Source: Parasedimentitalea psychrophila (GTDB lineage Bacteria; Pseudomonadota; Alphaproteobacteria; Rhodobacterales; Rhodobacteraceae). From it: a stretch of 64,000 nt of DNA. Below are positions 28,353 through 37,156 of the stretch, piece by piece. The position numbers and the translations under genes were made by a program. How positions within the stretch are numbered: the first letter of the stretch is position 1; each line of letters starts with the position of its first letter. The notes below the pieces were generated by a model that was given only the letters and a program-made list of their open reading frames with translations, did not search any database and was not told the origin of the DNA. The stretch is taken from assembly GCF_030285785.1 (NCBI RefSeq), contig NZ_CP127247.1:3619501-3683500 (forward strand), given 5' to 3'.

Positions 28353-30167
28353 GTGATAGTTACCGCAGGGACGATGTGGATGTCTAATTTGTCGCCAGAC
28401 CTCACAAGCTCTGTGGCTGCACAGAATGTGCTGGTTCGCGCAGACCTTCCCTATCGTTTTGCTTCGATTACACTCGTAGCGATCCTGTCGCTCTACTATC
28501 TGCCACTACAGACGCTGGGGATCGTCTACCTTGCCTACGCTTTGATCGAGATCTTGGGTATATTCGTATACAGAAGTCTAAAGAACAGCGTCACGCGGAG
28601 TGGAATTCTCCTCTTCACTGTCTCTGCATTCGTTGGCGTTTGGGTCTTCAATTCAATCCCTTTGCTGCTCTTCATGCAGTCAGAACCATTTCCAAAACTT
28701 GCGGGGGCGATGCTGCTATTTATCGCGCTCAATCAGTGCGTAGTGGGGCGTTCAGACTGGATGGTTTTTGGCATTCTGACTGCGGTGCCGATCATTTGCG
28801 CTGTCGGATACATGATCGTCAGCTTTCTCTATTCTTTTGCAAACCCGGTGGAAATTTTCATCGCAGTTGCAATCATGGTCATTGGGACAGCCTATGTGGC
28901 ATACGGCATGTGGGCGCTCAATCGGCTGACCAGCCGGTTGCGTGAAGCCCTAAGTGAGGCTGAGGCTGGGAGCCGCGCCAAGAGCCGTTTCCTTGCTGCC
29001 ATGAGCCACGAGATACGGACTCCTTTAAACGCAATTTGCGGGATGTCAGAACTGATTGATGAGGAAGATGCCGATCCTGAGACACTGCGGGAGCGAACTC
29101 TGTTGTTGCGAAAGTCCGCACAGGCGCTCACCGGTATCCTGGACGGTGTTCTCGACCATGCCAAAGTCGAGGCTGGACATATTGAGCTCAGCCTCGCGGC
29201 GGCCGAACCTGAGATTGAGGTCGCAAGCGCGGTGGAGATGTTTCGGCCGTCAGCAGACGACAAGGGGCTTCGGCTCGACATCAATTTTGGCGAAGGCGTG
29301 CCGACCTACGCCGAATTTGATGCACTGCGGCTGCGCCAGGTGATTGGAAACTTAGTCTCAAATGCGGTAAAGTATACCGAGGCGGGTCACGTGTCTGTGG
29401 TGGCGCACTGCGAGCCGAATGGCAGTCAATCGATGCTCACCGTCGCGGTTTCTGACAGCGGCCGCGGCATGACCGCCAATCAGATTTCCGAATTGTTCAC
29501 CGAATTCTACCGGGTCGAAAACAAAGATGCCCCGGCGGTTCCGGGCACCGGTCTTGGACTGGCAATTGCGCGCCGTTTTGCGCGTATGATGGGGGGCGAT
29601 ATTACCGTGTCATCCAGCCCCGCGCGAGGAAGCTGTTTCACCTTCACCAGTCTGGTCAGAGTTCTGGAGGAGCCGAAAGTTTACTCCTCTCCGTCACAAT
29701 CTGAGGTTCAGCCTGACGACGGAAGCGCCAGGGATGCTGGCATAAAATCGATCCTGTTGGTGGACGATACCGCATCAAACCGAATGGTGGTTCGTGCCTT
29801 TCTGAAAAAGAGCGAAGTCGAAATTACTGAGGCCACTAATGGAGCCGAGGCCCTAGAGTGCCTGGAGCGCCAACCAGTAGATCTCATTCTGTTGGACATG
29901 AAAATGCCCGTGATGGACGGGCGTGAAACTTTAGCGGAAATGGCGCGGCGCGGCGGCCGGATCGGCGCCACGCCTGTGATTATGCTCACAGCAAACGCGG
30001 CTCCGGAGGATCGGGAGCGCTATCTCGCTCTGGGCGTTGCAGGTTACATTGCGAAGCCCGTTAGGAAATCTGTGCTGCTGTCCGAAATTCGCAGGGTCGC
30101 AGGGTCGCAGCAGCCCAGATTACTGGAGCAGCCTGATCTAGGCGAGAAGGCGTCCATAAGGAGCTGA
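28353..30167 (+). CDS. hybrid sensor histidine kinase (TM - HisKA - HATPase - REC)
   Basis: 604 residues. About six transmembrane helices (residues 37-190) form an integral-membrane sensor with no large periplasmic loop. HisKA has MSHEIRTPLNA (His219). The ATPase domain has NLVSNAVKYT (Asn333/337), DSGRGM and GTGLGLAIA. A C-terminal receiver has the acidic pair at 471-472, the phosphoacceptor Asp515 in LLDMKMPVMDG, and the KP motif (Lys568). There is no Hpt domain, so an external phosphotransferase is expected. It lies directly upstream of luxI, separated by a strong hairpin, so the two are probably separate transcription units. A role in density signalling is conjecture. The start is GTG 28353. 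Confidence 0.9.
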   Translation: MIVTAGTMWMSNLSPDLTSSVAAQNVLVRADLPYRFASITLVAILSLYYLPLQTLGIVYLAYALIEILGIFVYRSLKNSVTRSGILLFTVSAFVGVWVFNSIPLLLFMQSEPFPKLAGAMLLFIALNQCVVGRSDWMVFGILTAVPIICAVGYMIVSFLYSFANPVEIFIAVAIMVIGTAYVAYGMWALNRLTSRLREALSEAEAGSRAKSRFLAAMSHEIRTPLNAICGMSELIDEEDADPETLRERTLLLRKSAQALTGILDGVLDHAKVEAGHIELSLAAAEPEIEVASAVEMFRPSADDKGLRLDINFGEGVPTYAEFDALRLRQVIGNLVSNAVKYTEAGHVSVVAHCEPNGSQSMLTVAVSDSGRGMTANQISELFTEFYRVENKDAPAVPGTGLGLAIARRFARMMGGDITVSSSPARGSCFTFTSLVRVLEEPKVYSSPSQSEVQPDDGSARDAGIKSILLVDDTASNRMVVRAFLKKSEVEITEATNGAEALECLERQPVDLILLDMKMPVMDGRETLAEMARRGGRIGATPVIMLTANAAPEDRERYLALGVAGYIAKPVRKSVLLSEIRRVAGSQQPRLLEQPDLGEKASIRS

Positions 30168-30170
30168 CCC

Positions 30171-30208
30171 ACGAATTAAAGGCGCAACAGTTCGCGCCTT
30201 TAATTCGT
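30171..30208 (+). terminator. hairpin terminator after the hybrid kinase
   Basis: Perfect 15-bp inverted repeat, acgaattaaaggcgc (30171-30185) and its complement (30194-30208), with an 8-base loop, starting 3 bases after the kinase stop. The T-rich right arm could serve as the release tract. Its symmetry would let it act in both directions. Confidence 0.75.
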
Positions 30209-30365
30209 CCGGCCATCTATCCCGATGAAAAGCAAAAAAACTTATCGCCAACACAATGAGAAATTAACTCAAAATTTACGATGACCTGTTCAATTTGTTT
30301 CAATTTTTAGGAAAGCTCTTGGAACTCTTTTCTTAAGGGATTGGAACATATGGTCAGGCACCCCA

Positions 30366-30968
30366 ATGCGATCGACAGAAATCACCTTCGATAATCTTGG
30401 TGAAACCGGAACTCTTTTCACGGCGCTTTTGCGAGCCCGGTATCACCACTTCATTGAAGCACGCGGTTGGGATCTTCCAAACGTCCGTGGGCTTGAATTC
30501 GATCAATATGATACGCCGGAAAGCATCTATTGCGCGATCCATGAGGGCATGATTGTCTATGGTGGTTTTCGGGTGACGCCCACGACTGCGCACTGCGTAA
30601 ATGCAAGCTACATGTTGCGTGATGCGCAGCTCGGCCTGCTGCCTGATCTGCCATTGGGTATTCTCGACGAGCCGGCACCTCAGGATCCAAGGATCTGGGA
30701 GGTTAGCAGGGTTTTTGTCGATGACACTCTGAGCAGCCGTGAACGTATGCGTGTTAGGGATGAGTTGGGGCTGACCTTTGCCCGACTGGCGAAGGACTGG
30801 AACATCAACGCCTTCCTTTGCCTTACCTCGGTTTCTGCCGCGCTACTCATGCGCCGAGCTGGGTTGAAAAGTTCTCCGGCCGGACCTCGCTTTGAAGCCG
30901 GGGGAGAAACCTGCCAGGCGTATCACCTCAAGATCGATGTGAGGAACCTGCGCAGCCACGCCGCATAA
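30366..30968 (+). CDS. luxI: acyl-homoserine-lactone synthase (LuxI family)
   Basis: 200 residues. The invariant LuxI residues are visible with a +1 shift from classic numbering: Arg25, Phe29, Trp35, Glu44, Asp46, Asp49, and Arg69 in GGFRVTPT, then Glu112 in WEVSRVFVDD. The enzyme makes N-acyl-homoserine lactones from SAM and acyl-ACP in the cytoplasm. No luxR-type regulator lies next to it; the nearest regulatory gene is the hybrid kinase upstream. Acyl chain length cannot be told from the sequence. Confidence 0.9.
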   Translation: MRSTEITFDNLGETGTLFTALLRARYHHFIEARGWDLPNVRGLEFDQYDTPESIYCAIHEGMIVYGGFRVTPTTAHCVNASYMLRDAQLGLLPDLPLGILDEPAPQDPRIWEVSRVFVDDTLSSRERMRVRDELGLTFARLAKDWNINAFLCLTSVSAALLMRRAGLKSSPAGPRFEAGGETCQAYHLKIDVRNLRSHAA

Positions 30969-31273
30969 TGCGATGGCTTTCAGCCGTCTGCGAGCCCTAT
31001 GGGCGGTTGTGAATTCGAGCAAAATACAGACACGAAATTGTGGAGCGGTCACACATGCCATAAGGAAGGGGAGGACCCTTCACATGATACCGACCAGGCT
31101 GTATCCAGTGCGGGGAGGAATGACCGAGTAGGTCTCATAGCGAGTGGTGCCCCGTATCAACCGAATGTCGGCTATTCAGCTGTGCCTTGAGTTTGCAAAG
31201 CCTGCATTCTGCGCATAGCCGCCATCGGTGCTGACCGCAGCGAAAGCCCGCAACCGCCTTTTCTCCGATCTCA
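30969..31273. other. gap without recognised gene
   Basis: About 300 bases after luxI. Several short open stretches occur but none resembles a known protein. A luxI promoter or lux box would lie on the other side, so nothing regulatory is claimed here. Confidence 0.3.
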
Positions 31274-31919
31274 CGTCAGCCGATACCTAGACCGTGCCTT
31301 CCCAATCCGATCCCCGACCGGAACCGGATGCTCATTTGCCAGCCGCATGAGCGCTTCCGGATGGGTTTCCATGAAGTCGTCGAAACCGTCGCTTGATACG
31401 TCAGAAATCGCCGCGCGGGTGATGAACAAACCGACAAGCTGTGCATCCAATTCCCGCATTTTCGCATTGCGATTGGCCTCAGTCACGTCGCAGAGTAAAA
31501 CTCCGGCGCAGTTTTGCAGAAGATCACTGCCGATCACGGCTTCAAGTCGCCGTCAGAGTCCAGGGACGGGCCAGTGGGTGCCGTTGCGGTCTGTGGTGGG
31601 TTTTTGTTGGTGGCGCATGCGGCATAACGCGCCTGTAGGGGTGTCTCCGATGGTGTCGCGCGCATTCTGCCAATTGCGCATCTCAAACCGGTTGCGAAGC
31701 TGTTTAGATCCAAGCTTGAATTCAAAACGCCATACTAGACTTTGATCACGGTCACTTAGATCAAGTGGCGGTTTTCCTTTTCCGGTGAAAGCGGTGTTCC
31801 AGATCGTTAACCAGCCCATTTCCTTACTTTGGATCACTTCGGCGCGTTTGTCATAGATAGCCAGTTGCCGGTTAGCGATCGCTCTAGCCCGTAGACCGAT
31901 CACGCGCGCGCCGCTGGCA
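31274..31919 (-). pseudogene. Rep_trans-like replication protein, C-terminal fragment 2
   Basis: Reads on the minus strand ANRQLAIYDKRAEVIQSKEM, then DQSLVWRFEFKLGSKQLRNR and FEMRNWQNARDTIGD, to THWPVPGL. A frameshift near 31540 follows, then DLLQNCAGVLL, MRELDAQLVGLFITRA and the end KARSRYRLT. The YDK motif and the WRFEFKL strand resemble the Rep_trans (rolling-circle initiator) family; this assignment is from memory. It begins abruptly at the joint with an IS-Y end (31920). The missing N-terminal half matches what is preserved at 38405-38908. Confidence 0.65.
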
Positions 31920-31993
31920 ACATCGTACCGGTGGATCAAAGGCCAACCATGCACTAACTTTCAAATTGGACCACGCAAATGGGGCTGCTCAAC
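31920..31993 (+). repeat. IS-Y right-end remnant
   Basis: Holds the last codons of the IS407-type orfB (IVPVDQRPTMH) and its terminus (ttggaccacgcaaatggggc, then tgctca). It matches 10497-10582 and, inverted, 19918 and 35463. Confidence 0.8.
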
Positions 31994-32187
31994 GAGCCAT
32001 CATACGTTTTTACTTAAGCCGCAGTTTTGCAATTTGGCTCAGCCCAGGTAGGACGCCCTGAATGTGAACACGGCAGACAGCATCGCCATGGGTGATATAG
32101 GCCGCTTCTGGCGCGCCCACTTGCACGTTACTGTTTGGCTTTCTGGCAGCTTCATAGAACCATTCACCACCCGCCCGCCGTTGATAC
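31994..32187 (-). other. gap with short open stretch downstream of CHASE kinase
   Basis: On the minus strand, bases about 32013-32192 read in one frame as GGEWFYEAARKPNSNVQVGA followed by EAAYITHGDAVCRVHIQGV, to a TAA near 32013. The composition is protein-like and the stretch starts at the kinase stop codon, but it lacks a good start codon. It may be the tail of a lost gene. Confidence 0.3.
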
Positions 32188-35133
32188 TTATTGGTAATTT
32201 AATCCGAGCCGACGTTTAGCCTGAAGGGCCGCAAGCGTGTCAATCAGATGCGCCTTGTTGATGGGTTTGGACAGGAAATGATCCATCCCGGCTGCCAGGC
32301 AGGCCTCGCGGTCGCTTTCAAAGGCATTGGCCGTCAACGCCACTATTGTCGGTTGCACGATATCCAGCGCCCGGATCTCTCGTGTTGCGGCGATGCCATC
32401 CAGCTCTGGCATCGACATATCCATCAACACGATATCCGGGGCGTGTATCTGGCACAGGGTCACTGCTTCGCGCCCATTCACAGCCTCAACCAGTTCAAGA
32501 GGTTGATCATTCAGGTACTTAGTGATCAACAGTCGGTTTACCTTGTTGTCTTCGGCCAACAGAACAAGGCTTTCAGTAAGCCTGCCAGAGGAGACAACGG
32601 CTGATGATCTAGCTTCTTTTTCAGATACGTCAGCTGGCGACATTTGCACACAGAGGCAAAAACAGCACCCCGCCCCCAGCTCTGAGCGCAACGTGATGCC
32701 ACCGCCCATTCGTTTTGCCAAAACGCTGGAAATGGCTAGGCCAAGGCCCGTTCCACCAAAGGCCCGTGTAATGGCAGAATCCGCTTGCGAAAACCGATCA
32801 AAGATATGCTGCGCCTGGTCCGGAGAGATACCAATCCCGGTATCCTCAATCTCGATCAGCAGCCGATATGGATCCGCGTTGTCAGCCCCAACATTGATCG
32901 TCACCCCGCCCTGTGCAGTGAACTTTATCGCATTTCCTATTAGGTTCACTAGGATCTGCCGCACCCGCCCGTCGTCGCCAAGCACCCGCTCAACCAAACC
33001 AGTGGCATAGTTGACCGTTATCGAAATTCCCTTTTCATGGGCCTTGGGCCTCAACAGATCTACAGAACTCTCAATACAGTGACGTAAATCGTAATTAGTC
33101 AATGTGACGTCAAGTTTTCCGGCCTCCAGCCGTGACAAGTCCAGAATATCATTGATAATTTTCAACAAAGCGCTGGAAGAGTCCAGGATCGTATCCACAT
33201 ATTGTTTTTCGTCCGTGGCCAAATCACATTCAGCCAAAAGTCCGGCCATTCCGATAATTCCGTTCATCGGAGTTCGGATTTCATGGCTCATATTTGCCAG
33301 AAACTCGGACTTAGCCCGGTCGGCCAGTTCAGCTGCAATTTTGGCTTCCGCCAATTCACGCTGGCGGGTTTTGGACTCTGTAACGTCACGCTCAATCCCG
33401 ACAACCAGTTCAACCTCACCATAAGCGTTTAAGATTGGTACCAGGTTGGTGCTGATCCAGATCTCTTCTCCCGATTTTGTGTAGTTCAGGATTTCGGTAT
33501 GGTGCCGTTCGCCACGGGCAAGGTGGCTGGCAATCTCGCGGATCGCCGAAGGGTCCGTTTTTGGACCGTTGAACAATTCGCCTGCAGTCAACCCAATCGC
33601 CTCTTCTGGCGAATATCCGGTGACCCGGGTAAACCCATCGTTGACCCAGACGATTCGGGTCTGTGCATCGGTCAGAATAATACTGTCCGATGCATGTTTG
33701 GCCACCAGCGAGAGACGGTGCAATTCGGCCTGTTGTTTCTGCAGATCAGCATGTGCCTTTTCAAGGGCCAACTGACCTTCACGCATCTCGCCATTGCGAT
33801 GTTGCAAGGTCTGGTTGGTGCGCATTAATTCGTCTCGCAACTGTACGTCTTTGGACACATCCCAGTTCACCCCGATCACTCGGTTTTTCCCGGCAGCATC
33901 TTTAAATGAAACGCCAAGTTCGCGAATATGATGCTCTGCTCCGTCTGGTAAAACGATGCGAAATTCCGCCGAAAAATCCCCCCCGTGCTTCACGGCATCG
34001 TCAAGGATCTGTCTTGTGGCCTTCTGATCCTCGGGGTGCAAACGCTGCTTCCAGAAATCCGCACTGAGAGTGGCGGAGTCACCTGAGTAACCAAAGAGGT
34101 CGCACATTCGCTGGTCCCAGATCAGGCGCGTGCTATCGGGCTCATACTCCCAAATGCCGATCTGTGAAGTCTCAACCGCAACTTTCAACCGCCGTGACAG
34201 CGTTTCCAAGTCCCGCTCACGCCGCTTTAACGAAAGAATCGCCGATCGACGTGCAGCAGAAAGTCGCCCAGCCAAGAACGTCGGGAACAGGATCAATGCG
34301 CCCGCAACTAGGAGCGCCAATCGCAGTGACCACAGGTTTTCCGGTTGAGCGGACCAGCCCCCAGATGGCCGTGCAACCAATTGCCAATTGCCAACTGGAA
34401 ACGAAATATCAACCCGCACAGGGTCGTCATCGACAATGCCGGAGGCACCATAGAACTGCTCTCCCTCGGGGCCCATCCCGTCTCGGCCAATCAGTGCCAG
34501 TTCAATGCCAATCTCTGGGTCCGTCACTCCGGTGCCCGCATACAGTGCGTCAACATCAATGACGGCTGACAATATACCAAAAAACTGCCGATCCGGGCCC
34601 GTTCCTACAAAGAGGGGAAAGCGACAGATGAAACCATGACCGCCCTGAACCAGATTGACCGGGCCCGCTAGCACCATTTCGCCACTGTCGCGAACACGAA
34701 ACGCAGCTTCGCGCTGTGCCTCGTTCTTGTTGTAGTCCAGCCCCATTGCAGTCTCGTTACCCTTCATCGGGTAAATCAATGAGACAACCAGATCCGGGGC
34801 CGCGGCCACAATGCGGATCTCTTCATGGTCACCAAGCACCTGTTCGGCCAATTGGGTAAACCGCACCTGGCTCATATCCGGCTCAGTTGAAAGCACCGCC
34901 ACCAACCCTTGCACCAACTGAATGTCAGCGCTGAGCCGCCCCTTCAATTGAGACGCGATCAATCCTGCCTCGTGCTGAACATCCGCACGAAGTCTTTGGG
35001 TATAGATTGTGGCGTTTTGCTTTTCAACGAAAGCAGAAGCCATAAGAACAGCAACAAAAGTCACCAATGTAGGTAGATAAGTTCGCGTTTTAGTAAGGCC
35101 AAGCCAAGCGCTGGACCGAAGGCTATGGGCCAT
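32188..35133 (-). CDS. CHASE-PAS-PAS hybrid sensor histidine kinase
   Basis: 981 residues. Order: TM helix (about 17-37), extracytoplasmic CHASE domain (about 70-260, with IVAAAPDLVVSLIYPMKGNE and GHGFICRFPLF), TM helix (about 270-290), a first PAS/PAC (about 312-430), a linker coiled coil, a second PAS/PAC (about 468-585), HisKA with MSHEIRTPMNG (His at about 617), HATPase (NLIGNAIKFT, DTGIGIS, GTGLGLAIS) and a receiver (Asp at about 903 in VLMDMSMPELDG; SKPI). CHASE domains sense small extracellular ligands. There is no adjacent response regulator or Hpt protein. The downstream target is unknown. Confidence 0.92.
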   Translation of the reverse strand: MAHSLRSSAWLGLTKTRTYLPTLVTFVAVLMASAFVEKQNATIYTQRLRADVQHEAGLIASQLKGRLSADIQLVQGLVAVLSTEPDMSQVRFTQLAEQVLGDHEEIRIVAAAPDLVVSLIYPMKGNETAMGLDYNKNEAQREAAFRVRDSGEMVLAGPVNLVQGGHGFICRFPLFVGTGPDRQFFGILSAVIDVDALYAGTGVTDPEIGIELALIGRDGMGPEGEQFYGASGIVDDDPVRVDISFPVGNWQLVARPSGGWSAQPENLWSLRLALLVAGALILFPTFLAGRLSAARRSAILSLKRRERDLETLSRRLKVAVETSQIGIWEYEPDSTRLIWDQRMCDLFGYSGDSATLSADFWKQRLHPEDQKATRQILDDAVKHGGDFSAEFRIVLPDGAEHHIRELGVSFKDAAGKNRVIGVNWDVSKDVQLRDELMRTNQTLQHRNGEMREGQLALEKAHADLQKQQAELHRLSLVAKHASDSIILTDAQTRIVWVNDGFTRVTGYSPEEAIGLTAGELFNGPKTDPSAIREIASHLARGERHHTEILNYTKSGEEIWISTNLVPILNAYGEVELVVGIERDVTESKTRQRELAEAKIAAELADRAKSEFLANMSHEIRTPMNGIIGMAGLLAECDLATDEKQYVDTILDSSSALLKIINDILDLSRLEAGKLDVTLTNYDLRHCIESSVDLLRPKAHEKGISITVNYATGLVERVLGDDGRVRQILVNLIGNAIKFTAQGGVTINVGADNADPYRLLIEIEDTGIGISPDQAQHIFDRFSQADSAITRAFGGTGLGLAISSVLAKRMGGGITLRSELGAGCCFCLCVQMSPADVSEKEARSSAVVSSGRLTESLVLLAEDNKVNRLLITKYLNDQPLELVEAVNGREAVTLCQIHAPDIVLMDMSMPELDGIAATREIRALDIVQPTIVALTANAFESDREACLAAGMDHFLSKPINKAHLIDTLAALQAKRRLGLNYQ

Positions 35134-36010
35134 ATGAAAACTCTCTGTCGTAAGTTTCGGTATCAGAATATTCCTCTTGCATAGTTCACGAGAGTTCAGC
35201 TTCGCTTAATAGAGAGTATTATTGTTAAACTGACATTCCCCAAGTGAAATGCCTTTTCCTACAAGTTGTGGCTGTTTTGGTTCCCAATCAAGCCTCTTGT
35301 GCAAGCTGTACCGTGGTTCGGGCACCTGTCTCTTGAATTGAGCACAATTTTTTGTCTTAGAGGTGGGCTTGACCCGGCTTTTGGTCTGATCGACACCGGT
35401 TTTGACAGACCCGTCGAGCCGCTTTTCTTCAGGTTTTGTCGTTGACACCGTCATGTTGGAGCTAAGCAGCCCCACTTGCGTGGTCCAAGTTGAAAGTTAG
35501 TGCATGGTTGGCCTTTGGTCCACCGGTACGATGGCCTCATCCGCCGACTGCACCTGCCGCCGGTTTCGAAATGGAGAAGGCAGTGGTAGGTCTAGAAGGA
35601 ATGCGGCTCGACGGAACTGTCAAACGGGTATCGATCAAGCCAAAAGCTGGGTCGACCCCACCACTGAGACCAAAAACTGCACACAATTCAAACGGCAAAT
35701 GATCAAGCCATAGTACAATTTCAACAAGAGCCTTAAAGGCGACAATAAACAGCTAAGGGATGCAAGAGGGGGTATTCAATTTTGTGAAATGTCGGCTAAA
35801 TGAGGCTGAAGTATAGCTGTAAAATCATCAAGAAATGGCGGGCAATCACTACTTTTCGTGGAGGAAAACTCCATCTCCTAATTTGATTGATTTGTGCCAT
35901 TATTGGCGCAACGCAAGCTATAGTGCAATGCAGGGATTGATTTGTCGAAATATTGGTCGCCTAACTTAGGTGGACTTAATTTTTTAACGTTGCTTTAAGG
36001 GTTAACTTTA
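35134..36010. repeat. 877-bp gap with inverted repeat pair and IS-Y end
   Basis: No intact gene. Bases 35331-35428 and 35602-35690 form an imperfect inverted repeat of about 90 bp (shared gcggctcgacgg, tcgatca, ccaaaagc, gggtc). Between the arms lies an IS-Y end at 35463-35540. Bases 35234-35350 also match 44470-44585 in the same orientation (first 20 bases identical). The AT-rich end (35880-36010) is probably the promoter of the regulator at 36011. Confidence 0.65.
35463..35540 (-). repeat. IS-Y right-end remnant (inverted)
   Basis: Minus-strand copy of the IS407-type right end (agttgaaagttagtgcatgg and ggtccaccggtacgatggcc). It is inserted between the two arms of the 35.3/35.6-kb inverted repeat. 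Confidence 0.8.
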
Positions 36011-36685
36011 ATGAGTGTATTGTTAAAAATTAGAGGCTTTGGTGTATTTGGTGTTTTTGCTGCCAACGGGGAAAGTATTGTTCTCGGTGCCAAACACCAG
36101 GCCTTGATGGCTCTGTTGTCAAAAGCTGACAGTGGCGTACGTACCCGGGCTTTTCTCGAAAACATTCTGTGGAGTTCATCACAGCCAGAGCAGGCCAAGG
36201 CCGGTTTGCGGACCGCACTCAGTACATTGCGCCGCCATTTGGGATCAGAGGCATCTCAGTTGCTAACGGCCAATCGAGAACGCGTTGTATTGGATCTTAA
36301 CCGCGTCGGTTTTATTGGAAGCTATGAAGATGGAGCCTTTATGGAAGGCTTTGAGCTTCCGTACCAGGCGTTATTTCGCGATTGGCTGACGCGGGAACGG
36401 GATGAAACCACCTACCGTATCCCGCGACGTCAGACGGATTTGGGATTCAATGAGACTCAAATTTATTCGAGTTCTGGTTCCTCCAAACAAAAATCAAAAC
36501 CAACAATGTTGGTAAGCGAGCAGCGTATCGGGATCCTCAAATCTGAGGTCCAGCAACTCCTGCATATTCGCGAACACGCAATGACTATCATTGACGGATT
36601 GCAGCGCGAAAATGAGGCTCTCAAAATTGCGCGTGATATGCAGCCGAAATCTCCGACAATTGCAAGAACCTCAAAACAGGCCTGA
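36011..36685 (+). CDS. winged-helix/BTAD-like regulator with C-terminal coiled coil
   Basis: 224 residues. The N-terminal 95 residues resemble the winged-helix module of SARP/CadC-type activators (FGVFGVFAANGESIVLGAKH and a recognition-helix region LWSSSQPEQAKAGLRTALS, then TLRRHLG). Instead of a BTAD or ATPase domain, a linker and a coiled coil (about 170-210, ILKSEVQQLL and IDGLQRENEALKIA) follow. It probably binds DNA as a dimer. The target is unknown. The ATG at 36011 follows a G-rich TAAAGGG at about 36000. Confidence 0.6.
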   Translation: MSVLLKIRGFGVFGVFAANGESIVLGAKHQALMALLSKADSGVRTRAFLENILWSSSQPEQAKAGLRTALSTLRRHLGSEASQLLTANRERVVLDLNRVGFIGSYEDGAFMEGFELPYQALFRDWLTRERDETTYRIPRRQTDLGFNETQIYSSSGSSKQKSKPTMLVSEQRIGILKSEVQQLLHIREHAMTIIDGLQRENEALKIARDMQPKSPTIARTSKQA

Positions 36686-37156
36686 CACCGATCACTCAGA
36701 GATAGACCTGGCGCAATTTCATCATAACCTCCTTTGGGAGATACCCACCAAATAAAGGTGTGGCCGTGCTAAGTGGGCGGGGTAAAGTGGACATTGCGAG
36801 GCGTGCAGCGAACGGCGGCACAGTCCGCTCAACTGCCGTTGGTCCAGATCGCAGCGAAAGTCGGCTGTCCGCCCTTCTAGTCGAAATGTGTATGGTGCAG
36901 CGATTGGGCCACTTCACTCACCCAAAAATGTAACGAACGGCTCTAAGCCGACCATCGTTGACGGCGCAGCGAATGGCGGCAAGGAGTCGAAATCGAGGGT
37001 ATTCTGCATCGCGACCAATGTTAGTTTTACTGGAATGCGCGAATTAATCATGGGGTTGAGGGATGTCCCTAAAATCAGATTTGACCTTGGCAAAACCCTG
37101 ATGAGCGGTTCAACTCAAAATGGGTATATGAAATCCACTAGCGATAGGAGCGACTG
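36686..37156. repeat. 471-bp gap with degenerate dispersed repeats
   Basis: Bases 36878-36936 (tagtcgaaatgtg...ttcactcaccca...gaacggctc) are an inverted match to about 3400-3467. The surrounding 36780-36970 belongs to the same 'gcagcgaacggcggc' family. No gene is recognised; the last 60 bases hold the start region of the next gene. Confidence 0.55.
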
